NCBI RefSeq assembly: GCF_021215455.1
Contig: NZ_JAJPWV010000002.1
Location: 558,001-622,000, forward strand
Source of the DNA: Mucilaginibacter roseus
GTDB lineage: Bacteria > Bacteroidota > Bacteroidia > Sphingobacteriales > Sphingobacteriaceae
Length of the DNA: 64,000 bases
Reading direction: 5' to 3'
The number at the start of each line of letters is the position of its first letter. The first letter of the stretch is position 1. The notes under the pieces are model-generated. The model saw only the letters and a program-made list of their open reading frames with translations, did no database searches and was not told the DNA's origin. Positions 1-10,100 of this stretch are shown here, one piece after another. A program made the position numbers and the translations under genes.

Positions 1-1101
1 CATGGTGTAAGCTTTTATCTCAGCCGCCTGCAGCGGATAAGGCGATGGTATAACTGCAAGGTCGTTGAGCACATTTATCCAGGCAGTTTTATCAGCGGCG
101 GGCAAAAGGTAACCATTACGCCCATTGGTAATTACATCTTTTATGCCTTCAATATTCGAGGCAAAGACCTTAGTGCCGCAAAGGCAGGCTTCCAGGCATA
201 CCAGGCCAAAACCTTCCAGGTCGCCACTAACCGGAATGTTGGGCATAATAAAGGCTTCGGCGGCTATTAATAATTGTAATATATCCTCAAAAGGCATACG
301 GCCAAGGTGTTTTACCCTATCAGTTGCACCAGCGCGTTGCAGCAGGCGGCGAATCTCCTCTTCATCAGTAGGCCAGCCTAAAAACGAGGTTACCTGCCTG
401 CGCATTTTGGGAGGCAAAGAGCGTATCACCTTATCGGCCAATGGCGCGCGTGGCTTAAACGGGCCAACCATGAGCAGCATAAAATCATCGCTCAACGCAG
501 GCAGCACGTGTTTTATTAACCACGCGAAACCTTTACGCTTTACTGCTCGCCCCATGCAAACCAGTATTTTTTTATTATTCAGATCGATGCCATGCTGCTT
601 GGCTATGTCCCGCAATTGACGCGTGTTTGGCTGGCAATCAGCAATGGATGCATCTACTCCGTTGCTTATTACCTTAATCTTATCAGCCGGTATGCCATAC
701 CGCTGGCAGGCATCGGCAGTAGCGTTGCTTACCGCAAATACCTTCTCAAACTTTTTGTACTCGGGCAGCACCGTGCGCCGGTAGGTATGGTTCGGGAATA
801 CTACATCAAGCCCGTGCAAGGTAACCGTACGCTTTAAATGTTCATATCCCTTGTGGCGCATACATATGGCGGCCATCAATCCATCATTATAATGAATAAC
901 GCTGATATCCGGATACTTGCGGCACATGGCTACAATACGCCGGTTAAGCGACATAAAAAAACGCAGCTTGCTGGTGCCTGCTTTATAAATAATGGTATGC
1001 ACACGGGTATGCTTTTTCATGCCCCGCACCAGCTCGTAGCTTTGTTTTTCCATACCACCTGTAGCCGGCGGATGTTTATGACTCACAAACAGGATTTCCA
1101 T
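1..1101 (-). CDS. GT4 family glycosyltransferase, C-terminus beyond the left edge
   Basis: The minus-strand frame is open from an ATG at 1101 to the window edge (367 codons), so the gene is truncated by the window, not broken. The N-terminus reads MEILFVSHKHPPATGGMEKQ, the usual GT-B opening with a Gly-rich donor-side loop. Near the edge, the codons around 120-240 encode an EGFGLVCLEA motif followed by a C-G-T-K-V-F-A segment, the nucleotide-sugar-binding signature of retaining GT4 enzymes. It should transfer a sugar from an activated donor onto a lipid or glycan acceptor at the cytoplasmic membrane face. Its start overlaps the upstream flippase-like gene by 26 bases, implying translational coupling. 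The sugar and acceptor cannot be told from sequence. Any plus-strand reading frames here have no recognisable product. Confidence 0.88.
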   Translation of the reverse strand, partial: MEILFVSHKHPPATGGMEKQSYELVRGMKKHTRVHTIIYKAGTSKLRFFMSLNRRIVAMCRKYPDISVIHYNDGLMAAICMRHKGYEHLKRTVTLHGLDVVFPNHTYRRTVLPEYKKFEKVFAVSNATADACQRYGIPADKIKVISNGVDASIADCQPNTRQLRDIAKQHGIDLNNKKILVCMGRAVKRKGFAWLIKHVLPALSDDFMLLMVGPFKPRAPLADKVIRSLPPKMRRQVTSFLGWPTDEEEIRRLLQRAGATDRVKHLGRMPFEDILQLLIAAEAFIMPNIPVSGDLEGFGLVCLEACLCGTKVFASNIEGIKDVITNGRNGYLLPAADKTAWINVLNDLAVIPSPYPLQAAEIKAYTM

Positions 1102-2080
1102 TTTGATAAAGTGTAGTTGTTCGTTTCCTGTCTATAAAAAAGTAAGCCACCAGTCCCACCAATATCCAGAACACCTGGCGCGCGCGCCGCAATAACGAAG
1201 CAGTAACCCATGTTTCGGTTGCGGTAAGGCCGATGGCGGCGAGCATTAATTTGTTACCGTATTCTTCAACCCCAATTTGCGCAGGCACAAACGCCCCTGC
1301 CGATTTAAAAACGATCACACTCATATCAACAAACATGGCCGGTATAAATCCGGCACCGGTATCCAGCAGATGTAATATGATATAAAGCTCGAGCGAGCCC
1401 AAAGCCCAGTGCAGCATAAAAAAGCCACAGGCCATCAGCATATTCTTTTTGTTGTTACGATAGAAGTCAGGTAAGGCACGTTTTACTTCCGCGATTTTGA
1501 TCCGCAGCTTTGCGGTACGTGTCGCCAACCAGTTGCCTATACGGGTTTTATGCAGTTGTTTAAAAAATAAAAGCAATAGGTATATCAATGCTATAATGCC
1601 TGCAACTATACAAAGCACTACTAATGCAACTTTAAACGAAAAATGCAGCGCCGGTACAAACGCAAAAGCCAGGATGGTTATAAGCAACAGCGATAGCAAA
1701 TGGGTAGCCATCATCAGCACGCGCGATAATAGTACAGAGGTGATCACCGTCTGCTTTTCAATTGTACTATCGCGAAGCAGGTAAACCTTAAGCGCTTCAC
1801 CGGCTACTATGCTTGCGGGGTTAATGATGCCTACCGTTTCGCCCACATGCCGTACCCAAAAAAGATGAAAAAGATTAACAGACCGTCCATCAGCACCCAT
1901 GCAATACCGCCAGGCTATAGTACCACAAGTATAGGAGCATGCGCTGGCAACCAATAACCACAAAAAATGTGTACCTACCTGTTGCAGTGATTGTCCTACT
2001 TTTTTAAAATCGGTATGGCGAATAAAGAACCAGGCACATATCAGTACAATAATTATCAATAAAAACTTCAGATATTTCAT
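1076..2080 (-). CDS. Flippase-like integral membrane protein (UPF0104/YbhN type)
   Basis: This 334-residue protein has about eight hydrophobic segments and no signal peptide. It opens with a membrane anchor (LLIIIVLICAWFF) followed by a short amphipathic stretch, as in the lysylphosphatidylglycerol synthase TM-region/flippase-like family. The motif WVRHVGETVGIINPAS around residues 75-90, then GEALKVYLL, matches the conserved cytoplasmic loop of that family. A second conserved stretch, PAQIGVEEYG, lies near residue 265. Members lie beside glycosyltransferases and are thought to act in handling lipid-linked glycans, but the reaction is not established here. The start overlaps the preceding glycosyltransferase stop as ATGA, and the end overlaps the next glycosyltransferase by 26 bases, so the three form one operon. 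Confidence 0.85.
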   Translation of the reverse strand: MKYLKFLLIIIVLICAWFFIRHTDFKKVGQSLQQVGTHFLWLLVASACSYTCGTIAWRYCMGADGRSVNLFHLFWVRHVGETVGIINPASIVAGEALKVYLLRDSTIEKQTVITSVLLSRVLMMATHLLSLLLITILAFAFVPALHFSFKVALVVLCIVAGIIALIYLLLLFFKQLHKTRIGNWLATRTAKLRIKIAEVKRALPDFYRNNKKNMLMACGFFMLHWALGSLELYIILHLLDTGAGFIPAMFVDMSVIVFKSAGAFVPAQIGVEEYGNKLMLAAIGLTATETWVTASLLRRARQVFWILVGLVAYFFIDRKRTTTLYQNGNPVCES

Positions 2081-3264
2081 TCGGCGGGCAGCAGTTGGCC
2101 GTGATTTTGTTTGGCCAGTTGATTGAGATCATTGAAATATACGTCAGCGAGTTCATCCCAGTCGAAAGTGCTGCTATAACTTAAACCCGCCTGTATAATG
2201 TTCCAACGCAGGTTATCATCATTAAGCAACAGCATAATTTTATTGATGTACTCACCGGCATCATAAGGGCTACACTTAAATCCATTGATGCCCTGCTGCA
2301 TAAAATCAGCCGAGCCGCCACCATCCGCGATAACGCATGGCAGTCCTGATGCCATTGCCTCGAGCACTACATTGCCATAAGCCTCGGAAACCGAAGGGAA
2401 CACAAAAACATCCGCGGATGCATACAAGGCCGAAAGTGTTTCATGATCTACCCTGCCGGTAAAAAACGCGTCGGGCATACGCTCTTCGCATACGGATTTT
2501 TCTTTACCATCGCCCGCAATTATTATATTAAACGGTATGCTGGTAGCCTTTAAGCCGTCATAAATATCAAACAAAGTTTCCAGGTTCTTTTCCCAAACCA
2601 GACGGCTGGCAAACAATATTACCGGGGCGTTATTGCCCGTCATGTTGCGCATCAGTTCAGCATCATTTTTGGCGGGCGAAAAAAGGCGGGTATCAATACC
2701 GCGTTTCCAGCTTTTCATTTTACCGGCGTTTACGCCAATATCGCCCAGCCAGCGGCTTATTCCTTCGGATGGCATGTAGATCATATCGCAGCCATTGTAA
2801 AAGTTACGCTGACTTTCTATGACTCTTGAGCGGATAAAATCTATCAGGAAAGGGGTATGCTTAAAGTAATAATCGATGTATGATATAAAATGGGTGTGAT
2901 ATATGGTGATCACGGGCAATTGCTCCTGCCGGGCATATTTGAGCGCGAATTCACCCAAGAGTGACGGGGTTGAAATGTGCACTACATCGGCATCAAATGT
3001 GCGCAGCTTTTCTTTCAAGCTATTTTGCACAAGCGCCGGCAAAGCCAGTTTGTAACTCTTGTTTACCGGTACGGTAAATGCCGGTACCTTTAAACATTCA
3101 AAACCATAAAGCTCATCAGGGCCGGTGCCGCATATAAACAGAAATTCATAACGCTCCGCATTAATACGGCTGATGAGCTGGTACATGGTGCGTACTGCCC
3201 CGTCATGATCCTTATCCAGTATCTCCGAAAAAAATACAACCCTTGTTCTTCTGAGGTAAATCAT
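2077..3264 (-). CDS. GT4 family glycosyltransferase (alpha-mannosyltransferase-like)
   Basis: About 395 residues with the GT-B two-domain pattern. The N-terminal half has the FSEILDKDHDGAVRT acceptor-side loop and a DVVHISTPSLLG strand. The C-terminal half has a KRGIDTRLFSP motif, FASRLVWEKN and a VFPSVSEAYGNVVLEAMASG donor-binding motif. The combination resembles GDP-mannose-dependent or glycolipid alpha-glycosyltransferases of the MgtA/PimB type; that specificity is inference. I place the start at the ATG at 3264 because the further upstream frame begins only at a TTG. It is the first gene of the three-gene glycan operon and overlaps the next gene by 4 bases. A 200-base AT-rich gap separates it from the divergent sugar-oxidation genes. 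Confidence 0.88.
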   Translation of the reverse strand: MIYLRRTRVVFFSEILDKDHDGAVRTMYQLISRINAERYEFLFICGTGPDELYGFECLKVPAFTVPVNKSYKLALPALVQNSLKEKLRTFDADVVHISTPSLLGEFALKYARQEQLPVITIYHTHFISYIDYYFKHTPFLIDFIRSRVIESQRNFYNGCDMIYMPSEGISRWLGDIGVNAGKMKSWKRGIDTRLFSPAKNDAELMRNMTGNNAPVILFASRLVWEKNLETLFDIYDGLKATSIPFNIIIAGDGKEKSVCEERMPDAFFTGRVDHETLSALYASADVFVFPSVSEAYGNVVLEAMASGLPCVIADGGGSADFMQQGINGFKCSPYDAGEYINKIMLLLNDDNLRWNIIQAGLSYSSTFDWDELADVYFNDLNQLAKQNHGQLLPAE

Positions 3265-3487
3265 ACCCAAAACTATGGGCAACTTGTAATCTCATCATTA
3301 ATTTAATATTGTTTATGGCTGCCCTTTGGCGATGATCAGGGTTAGATAATGTTATCAAATTATGAAGAATACAAGCTGTTTTGTAACAATTTGTTTAGAC
3401 ATTAGGGTAAATTTTAAAAACAAGTTAATCAGGCTATTCAGGTATCTTCAAAATCTCTATATTAGCCCACCTCGATAAAAACGGATT

Positions 3488-4933
3488 ATGAGAAAAAACC
3501 TTTTACTAAAAACAACATCTCTGTTGTTTCTGTCTGCTGCTGCTATACCTTTTACCGGCTACGCGCAGAACACACAGATACCTCTGAGCGATCTGTCGGC
3601 TTTTAAAAAGCCATCTGCTAACTGGTCTGTTGCCGGTTCGGTGAAGAGCGATTTCAACAAGGAAGAGTCGCTTGAGAAGAAAGATGGACAAGGCATTCTG
3701 GTTACTATCCCGGGCAAGGGAAAGAATGAAGACATTTTTACAAACTTTGAGCACGGCGACATCGACCTGAGCGCTGATTTTCTAATGCCTAAGGGCTCAA
3801 ACTCGGGCATTTACCTGCAAGGCCGTTATGAAATTCAGCTGAGCGATGCCTGGGGTAAAGATAAACTTACCTACCAGGATCTGGGTGCTGTATACCCACG
3901 TTGGGACGAAAGCCGTCCGCAAGGCCAGTTTGCCTACGAGGGCGTAGTACCGCGTATCAACGTAAGCCGCGCACCGGGCCTTTGGCAAAATATCCGCATT
4001 GTTTTCCAGGCGCCAAAGTTTGACGCTTCGGGTAAAAAAACTGCAAATGCCCGTATTGTTAAAATTGTGCTAAATGGTGTTAACATCATTGAAAACGCAG
4101 AATTACAGGCGCCAACCCGTGGCTCAGCCTTCCCTAATGAGGCTGCTACCGGCCCAATCCGCCTGCAAGGAGACCATGGTGCTGTAGCCTTTAAAAATAT
4201 CAAATACAGCACATCTGTTGATACTAAAGAAACTGATGGTTCAAAACGTACCTTTAGCGAGAAACAGGTATTTGTTACCGTTACCGATGAGCCGGTATTA
4301 CTACGCAGTTTTGTTGACATCAACGATAAAAAACGTGTTACCCACGCTATTAACGTAGGCTATCCCGGCAACATCAGCTACTCTTATGATTTAGGTACGG
4401 GAGCATTGTTCCAGGTATGGAAGGGCGGCTTTGTTGATGGTACGCCAATGTGGTTGTTCCGTGGCGATGGTAATACTACCGTTATAGGCAGTAAGTTACC
4501 ATTAACCGATGCGCCATCTTTAGCCGTATTATCAGCTGATAACACCGCATGGCCTGATTCACTGAACGCCGACCAGGCATTCCGCAGCCGCGGTTATGAG
4601 CTTGACGACAAAGGTTACCCAACCTTTAAATACGAAGTAAGCCAGTTAAAAGTAGATGATAAACTAACCAGCGAAGATGGTGGCCGCAGCTTAACCCGCG
4701 TGGTTACAGTTAATGGCCCGGTTAAAGATAAGCTTTACCTGCGCGCCGCATCAGGCAGCGATATTGTTGAGGCAGGTAACGGCATGTACGCGGTAAACAA
4801 CTACGAGTACTATGTACAGTTTGATAAAGGCGCCAAACCGGTACTGCGCAATGCAGGCAACGGTAAGGAGTTGCTTATCCCGGTAAAGGATGCTGATAAA
4901 GGCGCATCTGTTAAATACTCAATTATCTGGTAA
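3488..4933 (+). CDS. Exported DUF1080 (3-keto-disaccharide hydrolase-like) protein
   Basis: 481 residues with a signal peptide (MRKNLLLKT, hydrophobic core, cleavage near GYAQ at 23-26). Residues about 35-240 form a jelly-roll of the DUF1080 family: DIDLSADFLMPKGSNSGIYL, then GRYEIQLSD, then GPIRLQGDHG and AFKNIKY, the family hallmarks. The second half (245-481) is a repetitive beta-rich domain that often accompanies DUF1080 proteins; I do not recognise a motif in it. The Pfam domain is named for 3-keto-glycoside hydrolysis, cleaving sugars after C3 oxidation. Placement directly upstream of two sugar-dehydrogenase-like fusions fits such an oxidise-then-hydrolyse route, but that is inference. 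Likely periplasmic. The next gene starts 19 bases downstream, so co-transcription is expected. Confidence 0.85.
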   Translation: MRKNLLLKTTSLLFLSAAAIPFTGYAQNTQIPLSDLSAFKKPSANWSVAGSVKSDFNKEESLEKKDGQGILVTIPGKGKNEDIFTNFEHGDIDLSADFLMPKGSNSGIYLQGRYEIQLSDAWGKDKLTYQDLGAVYPRWDESRPQGQFAYEGVVPRINVSRAPGLWQNIRIVFQAPKFDASGKKTANARIVKIVLNGVNIIENAELQAPTRGSAFPNEAATGPIRLQGDHGAVAFKNIKYSTSVDTKETDGSKRTFSEKQVFVTVTDEPVLLRSFVDINDKKRVTHAINVGYPGNISYSYDLGTGALFQVWKGGFVDGTPMWLFRGDGNTTVIGSKLPLTDAPSLAVLSADNTAWPDSLNADQAFRSRGYELDDKGYPTFKYEVSQLKVDDKLTSEDGGRSLTRVVTVNGPVKDKLYLRAASGSDIVEAGNGMYAVNNYEYYVQFDKGAKPVLRNAGNGKELLIPVKDADKGASVKYSIIW

Positions 4934-4952
4934 TCTCAACAAACACTGTTAA

Positions 4953-7052
4953 ATGAAAGCTATAGTAAAAAATATATTACTCTCTTTATCTGTAACTGCC
5001 GTTGTTGGGTTTACAGCTAAAGCACAAAATAAGGAAGCCGGAGCTACCGAAAAAGATTTTTACCGCATTGTTACCCTGCCGATACCCGAAGGTGTTGAGC
5101 TGGAGGTTGGCGGTTTAGCCCTGTTGCCTAACGGCGATATGGCCGCATCAACCCGCCGTGGTGATGTTTATATTATTGAAAACCCGTACATGCTTAACGG
5201 CACCACACCATACTACCGCAAGTTTGCTACCGGTATGCACGAGCTATTAGGCCTTGCCTATAAGGATGGCGCGTTATACGCCGTACAGCGTGGCGAGTTA
5301 ACCAAACTGGTTGACAAGAACGGCGACGGTAAAGCCGACGTTTACGAAACCGTATTCGCCTGGCCGTTAACCGGTAACTACCACGAGTATTCATACGGCC
5401 CGGTGGTTATGCCTAACGGTAACTTTATGGTTAACGCCAACGTTGGTTTTGACGGCTTTGAGTGGTGGAGAGGTAAGAGCCACGTGCCATGGAGAGCCTG
5501 GACAATGGAGATCACGCCTGATGGCAAAATGATGCCGTTTGCTACTGGTTTACGTTCACCTGCAGGCCAGGGTTTGATAGATGGCAAATACTTTTACTCT
5601 GAAAACCAGGGCGACTGGGTAGGCTCGGGCCACATGATGCAATTAAATAAAGGTGATTTTGCAGGCCACCCTGCCGGTTTAAACTGGGCTGCACGTCCGG
5701 AGTCGCCGGTTAAGGCACGTACTCAGGATATATACTCACGTGTTGACCCGCGCTTTAATCAGGGCAAAATCGAGGATGATGATCCGAACCGCCCGTACAA
5801 AACATTTTTTGAGGTAGCTAAAGAAGTACCGGGCATGAAACTGCCAACCGTTTGGTTGCCGCACTCTATACTGGGTACCTCAACATCATCAATGATACAG
5901 ATACCTAACGACGACCGTTTTGGTCCGTTTGCCGGGCAGGTAATTATTGGCGACCAAGGTCAGAGCCGCCTTAATCGTGTTTACCTGGAGCAGGTAAAAG
6001 GCGAGTACCAAGGCGCTGCCTTCACCTTCCGCGAAGGTTTTGAATCAGGCGTTCTGCGTTTAGCCTGGGGCAATGATGGCTCGCTGTTTGTAGGCCAAAC
6101 CAACCGTGGCTGGGGTTCAAAAGGCCAAAAAGACTTTGGCTTAGAGCGCGTGGTATGGAGTAAACGTACGCCGTTTGAAATGAAAGCCGTTAAGGCCATG
6201 CCTGATGGTTTCGAGATTGAATTTACCAAACCTGTCAATAAAAAAGCAGCTGCCGATCCGGATGCTTACGCGATAACCGGCTTTATCTACAAATATCACC
6301 CGGTATACGGCAGTAACACCGTGCGCGAGCAGCAGCACGTGGTTAACGCGGCTATCGTATCAGCTGATGGTACAAAAGTTCGCCTGGTGGTTGATGGCCT
6401 TCGCGAAAAATATGTACACGAGATCACGCTTGACGACAAGATCGTATCAGCTGATAGCGCGGCTAAAGTGTTGCACTCTGTGGCGTACTACACGTTAAAC
6501 AACATTCCGGAAGGCGCTAAACTTAACGTACCTAAGCGTACACCTAAAATGGGTATGGCCGGCCATGACCACATGAACATGGGCAAACCAACCACCACAC
6601 CGGCTAAAGCTTCAACAGCTAAAACTCCGGCAGGTACCGGTTTAAAAAAGAATCAAACTACTAAACCTGCTTCATGGACAACTATTGATCAAACCATCAC
6701 CCTGGGTACAAAACCAGGCTTGAAGTATGATAAGAGCGAGCTTACCGTTAAAGCGGGCAGCAAGATCAAGTTAACCTTCAGCAATAATGATGATATGCCG
6801 CACAACTTTGTAGTGGTACCTGACGGGCAAGCAGTTGCCGTTGGTGAACTGGCCATGAAACTCGGTTTGTCAAGCGTTAAGTTAAGCCATATTCCTAACA
6901 CGCCAAAGGTATTATATAATACCACGCTGGTTGGGCCGGGCGGTTCGCAAACCATTTATTTTGAGGCGCCAAGCAAACCCGGAAAATATACTTATGTTTG
7001 TACCGTACCAGGACACTTTTACGTGATGCAGGGCACACTCATAGTGAATTAA
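4953..7052 (+). CDS. Exported six-bladed propeller (sorbosone/PQQ-dehydrogenase-like) fused to a C-terminal cupredoxin
   Basis: 699 residues with signal peptide (cleavage near AKAQ at 22-25). Residues about 35-430 resemble the soluble propeller of L-sorbosone/PQQ-dependent dehydrogenases, with GGLALLPNGDMAASTRRGDVY, a calcium-type DKNGDGKADVY loop and LRSPAGQG. A linker rich in Thr, Ala, Lys and His (about 530-575) leads to a terminal cupredoxin. Its type-1 copper ligands can be read directly: H617 in MPHNF, then C683, H688 and M692 in a C-x4-H-x3-M loop, as in azurin and auracyanin. This suggests sugar oxidation with electrons passed to an attached copper carrier in the periplasm. No heme motif is present. 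It follows the DUF1080 gene by 19 bases, and a strong hairpin terminator lies 20 bases after its stop. Confidence 0.85.
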   Translation: MKAIVKNILLSLSVTAVVGFTAKAQNKEAGATEKDFYRIVTLPIPEGVELEVGGLALLPNGDMAASTRRGDVYIIENPYMLNGTTPYYRKFATGMHELLGLAYKDGALYAVQRGELTKLVDKNGDGKADVYETVFAWPLTGNYHEYSYGPVVMPNGNFMVNANVGFDGFEWWRGKSHVPWRAWTMEITPDGKMMPFATGLRSPAGQGLIDGKYFYSENQGDWVGSGHMMQLNKGDFAGHPAGLNWAARPESPVKARTQDIYSRVDPRFNQGKIEDDDPNRPYKTFFEVAKEVPGMKLPTVWLPHSILGTSTSSMIQIPNDDRFGPFAGQVIIGDQGQSRLNRVYLEQVKGEYQGAAFTFREGFESGVLRLAWGNDGSLFVGQTNRGWGSKGQKDFGLERVVWSKRTPFEMKAVKAMPDGFEIEFTKPVNKKAAADPDAYAITGFIYKYHPVYGSNTVREQQHVVNAAIVSADGTKVRLVVDGLREKYVHEITLDDKIVSADSAAKVLHSVAYYTLNNIPEGAKLNVPKRTPKMGMAGHDHMNMGKPTTTPAKASTAKTPAGTGLKKNQTTKPASWTTIDQTITLGTKPGLKYDKSELTVKAGSKIKLTFSNNDDMPHNFVVVPDGQAVAVGELAMKLGLSSVKLSHIPNTPKVLYNTTLVGPGGSQTIYFEAPSKPGKYTYVCTVPGHFYVMQGTLIVN

Positions 7053-7072
7053 CCAACATTACACCATACAGA

Positions 7073-7105
7073 ATAAACCGGTACTTAGTTACCGGTTTAT
7101 TTGTT
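7073..7105 (+). terminator. Intrinsic terminator after the cupredoxin fusion gene
   Basis: A perfect 11-bp stem ATAAACCGGTA / TACCGGTTTAT (7073-7083 with 7090-7100) around a 6-base loop is followed by TTGTTTT. It lies between two genes of the same putative oxidation cluster, so the downstream fusion may be expressed at a lower level or from its own promoter. Confidence 0.8.
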
Positions 7106-7123
7106 TTAAATCCAATTTTAACT

Positions 7124-10100
7124 GTGAAAAGTACGTTTTATTTACGCTTATCGGGCTTTGCCACACTGGGCATTTGCATCGTGCTGTTTTTATGCGGTAG
7201 GATGGCGCCTAAGCCAAAGGTGCTTGTTTTCGCCAAAACAGCGGGCTTCCACCATTCATCCATTCCAAAGGGGCTTGCAGCCGTAATGAAACTGGGTGCC
7301 GAAAACAATTTCGATGTGGATACCACCACCAATGCAAACGCATTTACTGAGGCTAACCTGAAAAAGTATGCAGCGGTTGTATTTTTAAGCACCACCGGCG
7401 ATGTTTTAAACCAATATCAGGAAGCTGATTTTGAGCGCTACATACAGGCCGGAGGCGGTTTTGTAGGCATTCATGCCGCAAGCGATACCGAGTATGGCTG
7501 GGGTTGGTATGGCAGGTTAGTTGGCGGTTACTTTAAAAGCCACCCGGCACCGCAACAGGCTGTATTGAATGTGGTTGATAAAAATCATCCATCAACCAAA
7601 CAGCTGCCTGATACCTGGACCCGTACTGACGAATGGTATAACTTTAAAAAGCTGAACCCCGATGTTAAGGTATTGATCACCATCGACGAAAAAAGCTACA
7701 AAGGCGGCGAGAATGGCGACAAACACCCGATGGCCTGGTATCATAATTTTGACGGCGGCCGTGCGTTCTACACCGAGCTTGGCCACACTGACGAATCATA
7801 CGCTGATCCGCAGTATCTGCAACATATCTTAGGGGGCATAAAATATGCTATTGGTGATGCTAATGCAATCGATTACAGTAAAGCCAAAACACAGCGCACT
7901 CCCGAGGCTAACCGTTTTGTAAAGCGTGTGCTTACCGAGGGAACACTCTATGAACCTACTGAAATGGCCATCCTGCCAAACTTTGATATACTGGTTGCCC
8001 AACGCCGAGGCGAACTGATGAAGTTTGATGCTGTTAAAAAAACGGTTAAACAGGTGGGCTACCTCAATGTATACTTCAAAACAAAAGTTCCTAACGTAAA
8101 TAGTGAAGAGGGTTTATTAGGTATAGCAGCAGACCCGAACTATGCCAGCAATCACTTTATTTACATGTATTACAGCCCGGCGGGCGATGAGTCGATAGAC
8201 CGTTTATCGCGCTTTGTTTTTAAGGGCGACACCTTGGATAACAGTTCTGAAAAAGTGATACTGGAAGTTAAAACACAGCGGGAAATCTGCTGCCATACCG
8301 GTGGTTCTATTGCTTTTGGTAAGGATGATAACCTGTATGTATCTGCAGGTGATAACTCTACTCCTTTTGATGAACCCGGCCAGAAATATCCAACCCATAG
8401 CTTCGGACCGATGGATGACCGCCCCGGCCATGAGCAGTATGATGCGCGCCGCTCGGCAGGGAACACCAATGACCTTCGCGGAAAGATTTTAAGGATAAAA
8501 CTTAATGCCGATGGCAGCTACGATATCCCGGAAGGAAACCTGTTCCCGAAAGGCACAGCCAAAACCCGCCCGGAGATTTACGTAATGGGTAACCGTAACC
8601 CTTACCGCATATCAATTGATAAAAAAACAGGCTACTTGTACTGGGGTGAAGTTGGCCCGGACGCCAACGTGGACAGCATAGGCACCCGTGGCCCGCGCGG
8701 TTACGATGAAGTGAACCAGGCTCGCAAAGCCGGTAACTTTGGCTGGCCGTTTTTTGTAGGTGACAATTACGCTTACAACATCCACAATTACGAAACTAAT
8801 GAGAATGCGGCACCGGCTGATCCGGCAAAGCCGATGAACAACTCGCGCAACAATACAGGCTTAAATGAGTTGCCGCCTGCGCAACCGGCTTACATCTGGT
8901 ATCCTTACGCGCAATCACCAGATTTTCCGGAACTGGGCAGCGGCGGACGTACGGCTATGACCGGCCCTGTTTACCATAGCACAGACTATCTGCCAGCTAC
9001 CCGCTATCCATCTTACTATGATGGCAAGCTGATTATTTATGACTTTGTGCGCGGCTGGATTAAGGCCGTATCGCAAACACCTGCAGGTGATGTGGACAAG
9101 ATAGAGCCTTTTGTTGATGGCATGAAGTTTAACTCCATGATAGACATGGAAGCCGGTCCAGATGGCCGCATCTATGTATTGGAGTACGGTAACGGCTGGT
9201 TTAATAAAAACCCGGATGCGGCTATTTCCCGCATTGACTACCTGGCCGGAAACCGTCCGCCTGCCATAAACACCTTCAAGGTTAATAAAACAAGCGGCAG
9301 CACGCCGTTAACTATAACCGTAACAGTAAAAGCTACCGATCCTGAAAAGGATGCGCTTACTTACGTTTGGCATATCGGTGCGGTGAAAAAAACCACCAAA
9401 GTACCTTTACTAAAACACGTGGTGGCAAAAGCAGGCGAATATGATATAAGCGTTGACGTTATAGATACCAAAAAGGCATCAACAACCAGCAACACCATAA
9501 CGGTTTATGCCGGTAATGTGCAGCCAACTGTAGCGGTTAATGTAAGCGGCAACCGCAGTTTCTACTTCCCCGGTAAACCGGTTAACTACAAGGTAAGCGT
9601 GCAGGATAAAGACGCGCCGGTTAACCTTTCAAACCTTTATGTTACCGCTAACATGATTAAGGGACGTGATATGGCCGGTGCCAACCTTGGGCACCAGGTG
9701 GTACAGGCTACAACCATTGGCAAAAACATTATGCTTACTTTGGATTGTAAAGCCTGCCATAAAGAGAACGAAACCTCAATCGGTCCGTCATTTGTTAAAG
9801 TGGCGCAAAAGTATAAGGATTCAAGAAATGCCAATACGCACCTTGTCAGCAAAATTATAAAGGGCGGCGCTGGCGTTTGGGGTGAGGTTGCTATGCCTGC
9901 GCACCCATCGTTAAAAGAGGACGATGCCAAGCTGATTGTGGGCTGGATTCGTTCGCTGGCAGATGATAACAAACCCAAATCGTTACCGGCCAACGGCAGT
10001 GTAACACCGAGCGCGCAAGATGCTCAAAAGCAGGATATGCTTTACACCATACAGGCTAATTACACCGATGCGGGAGCCAATGGCGTAAGGCCACTATCAG

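Noticed and set aside
125..619. Plus-strand frame of 164 codons at the left edge
   Set aside because: The minus strand of the same stretch encodes a clear GT4 glycosyltransferase with donor-binding motif; the plus frame is a shadow with no recognisable product.
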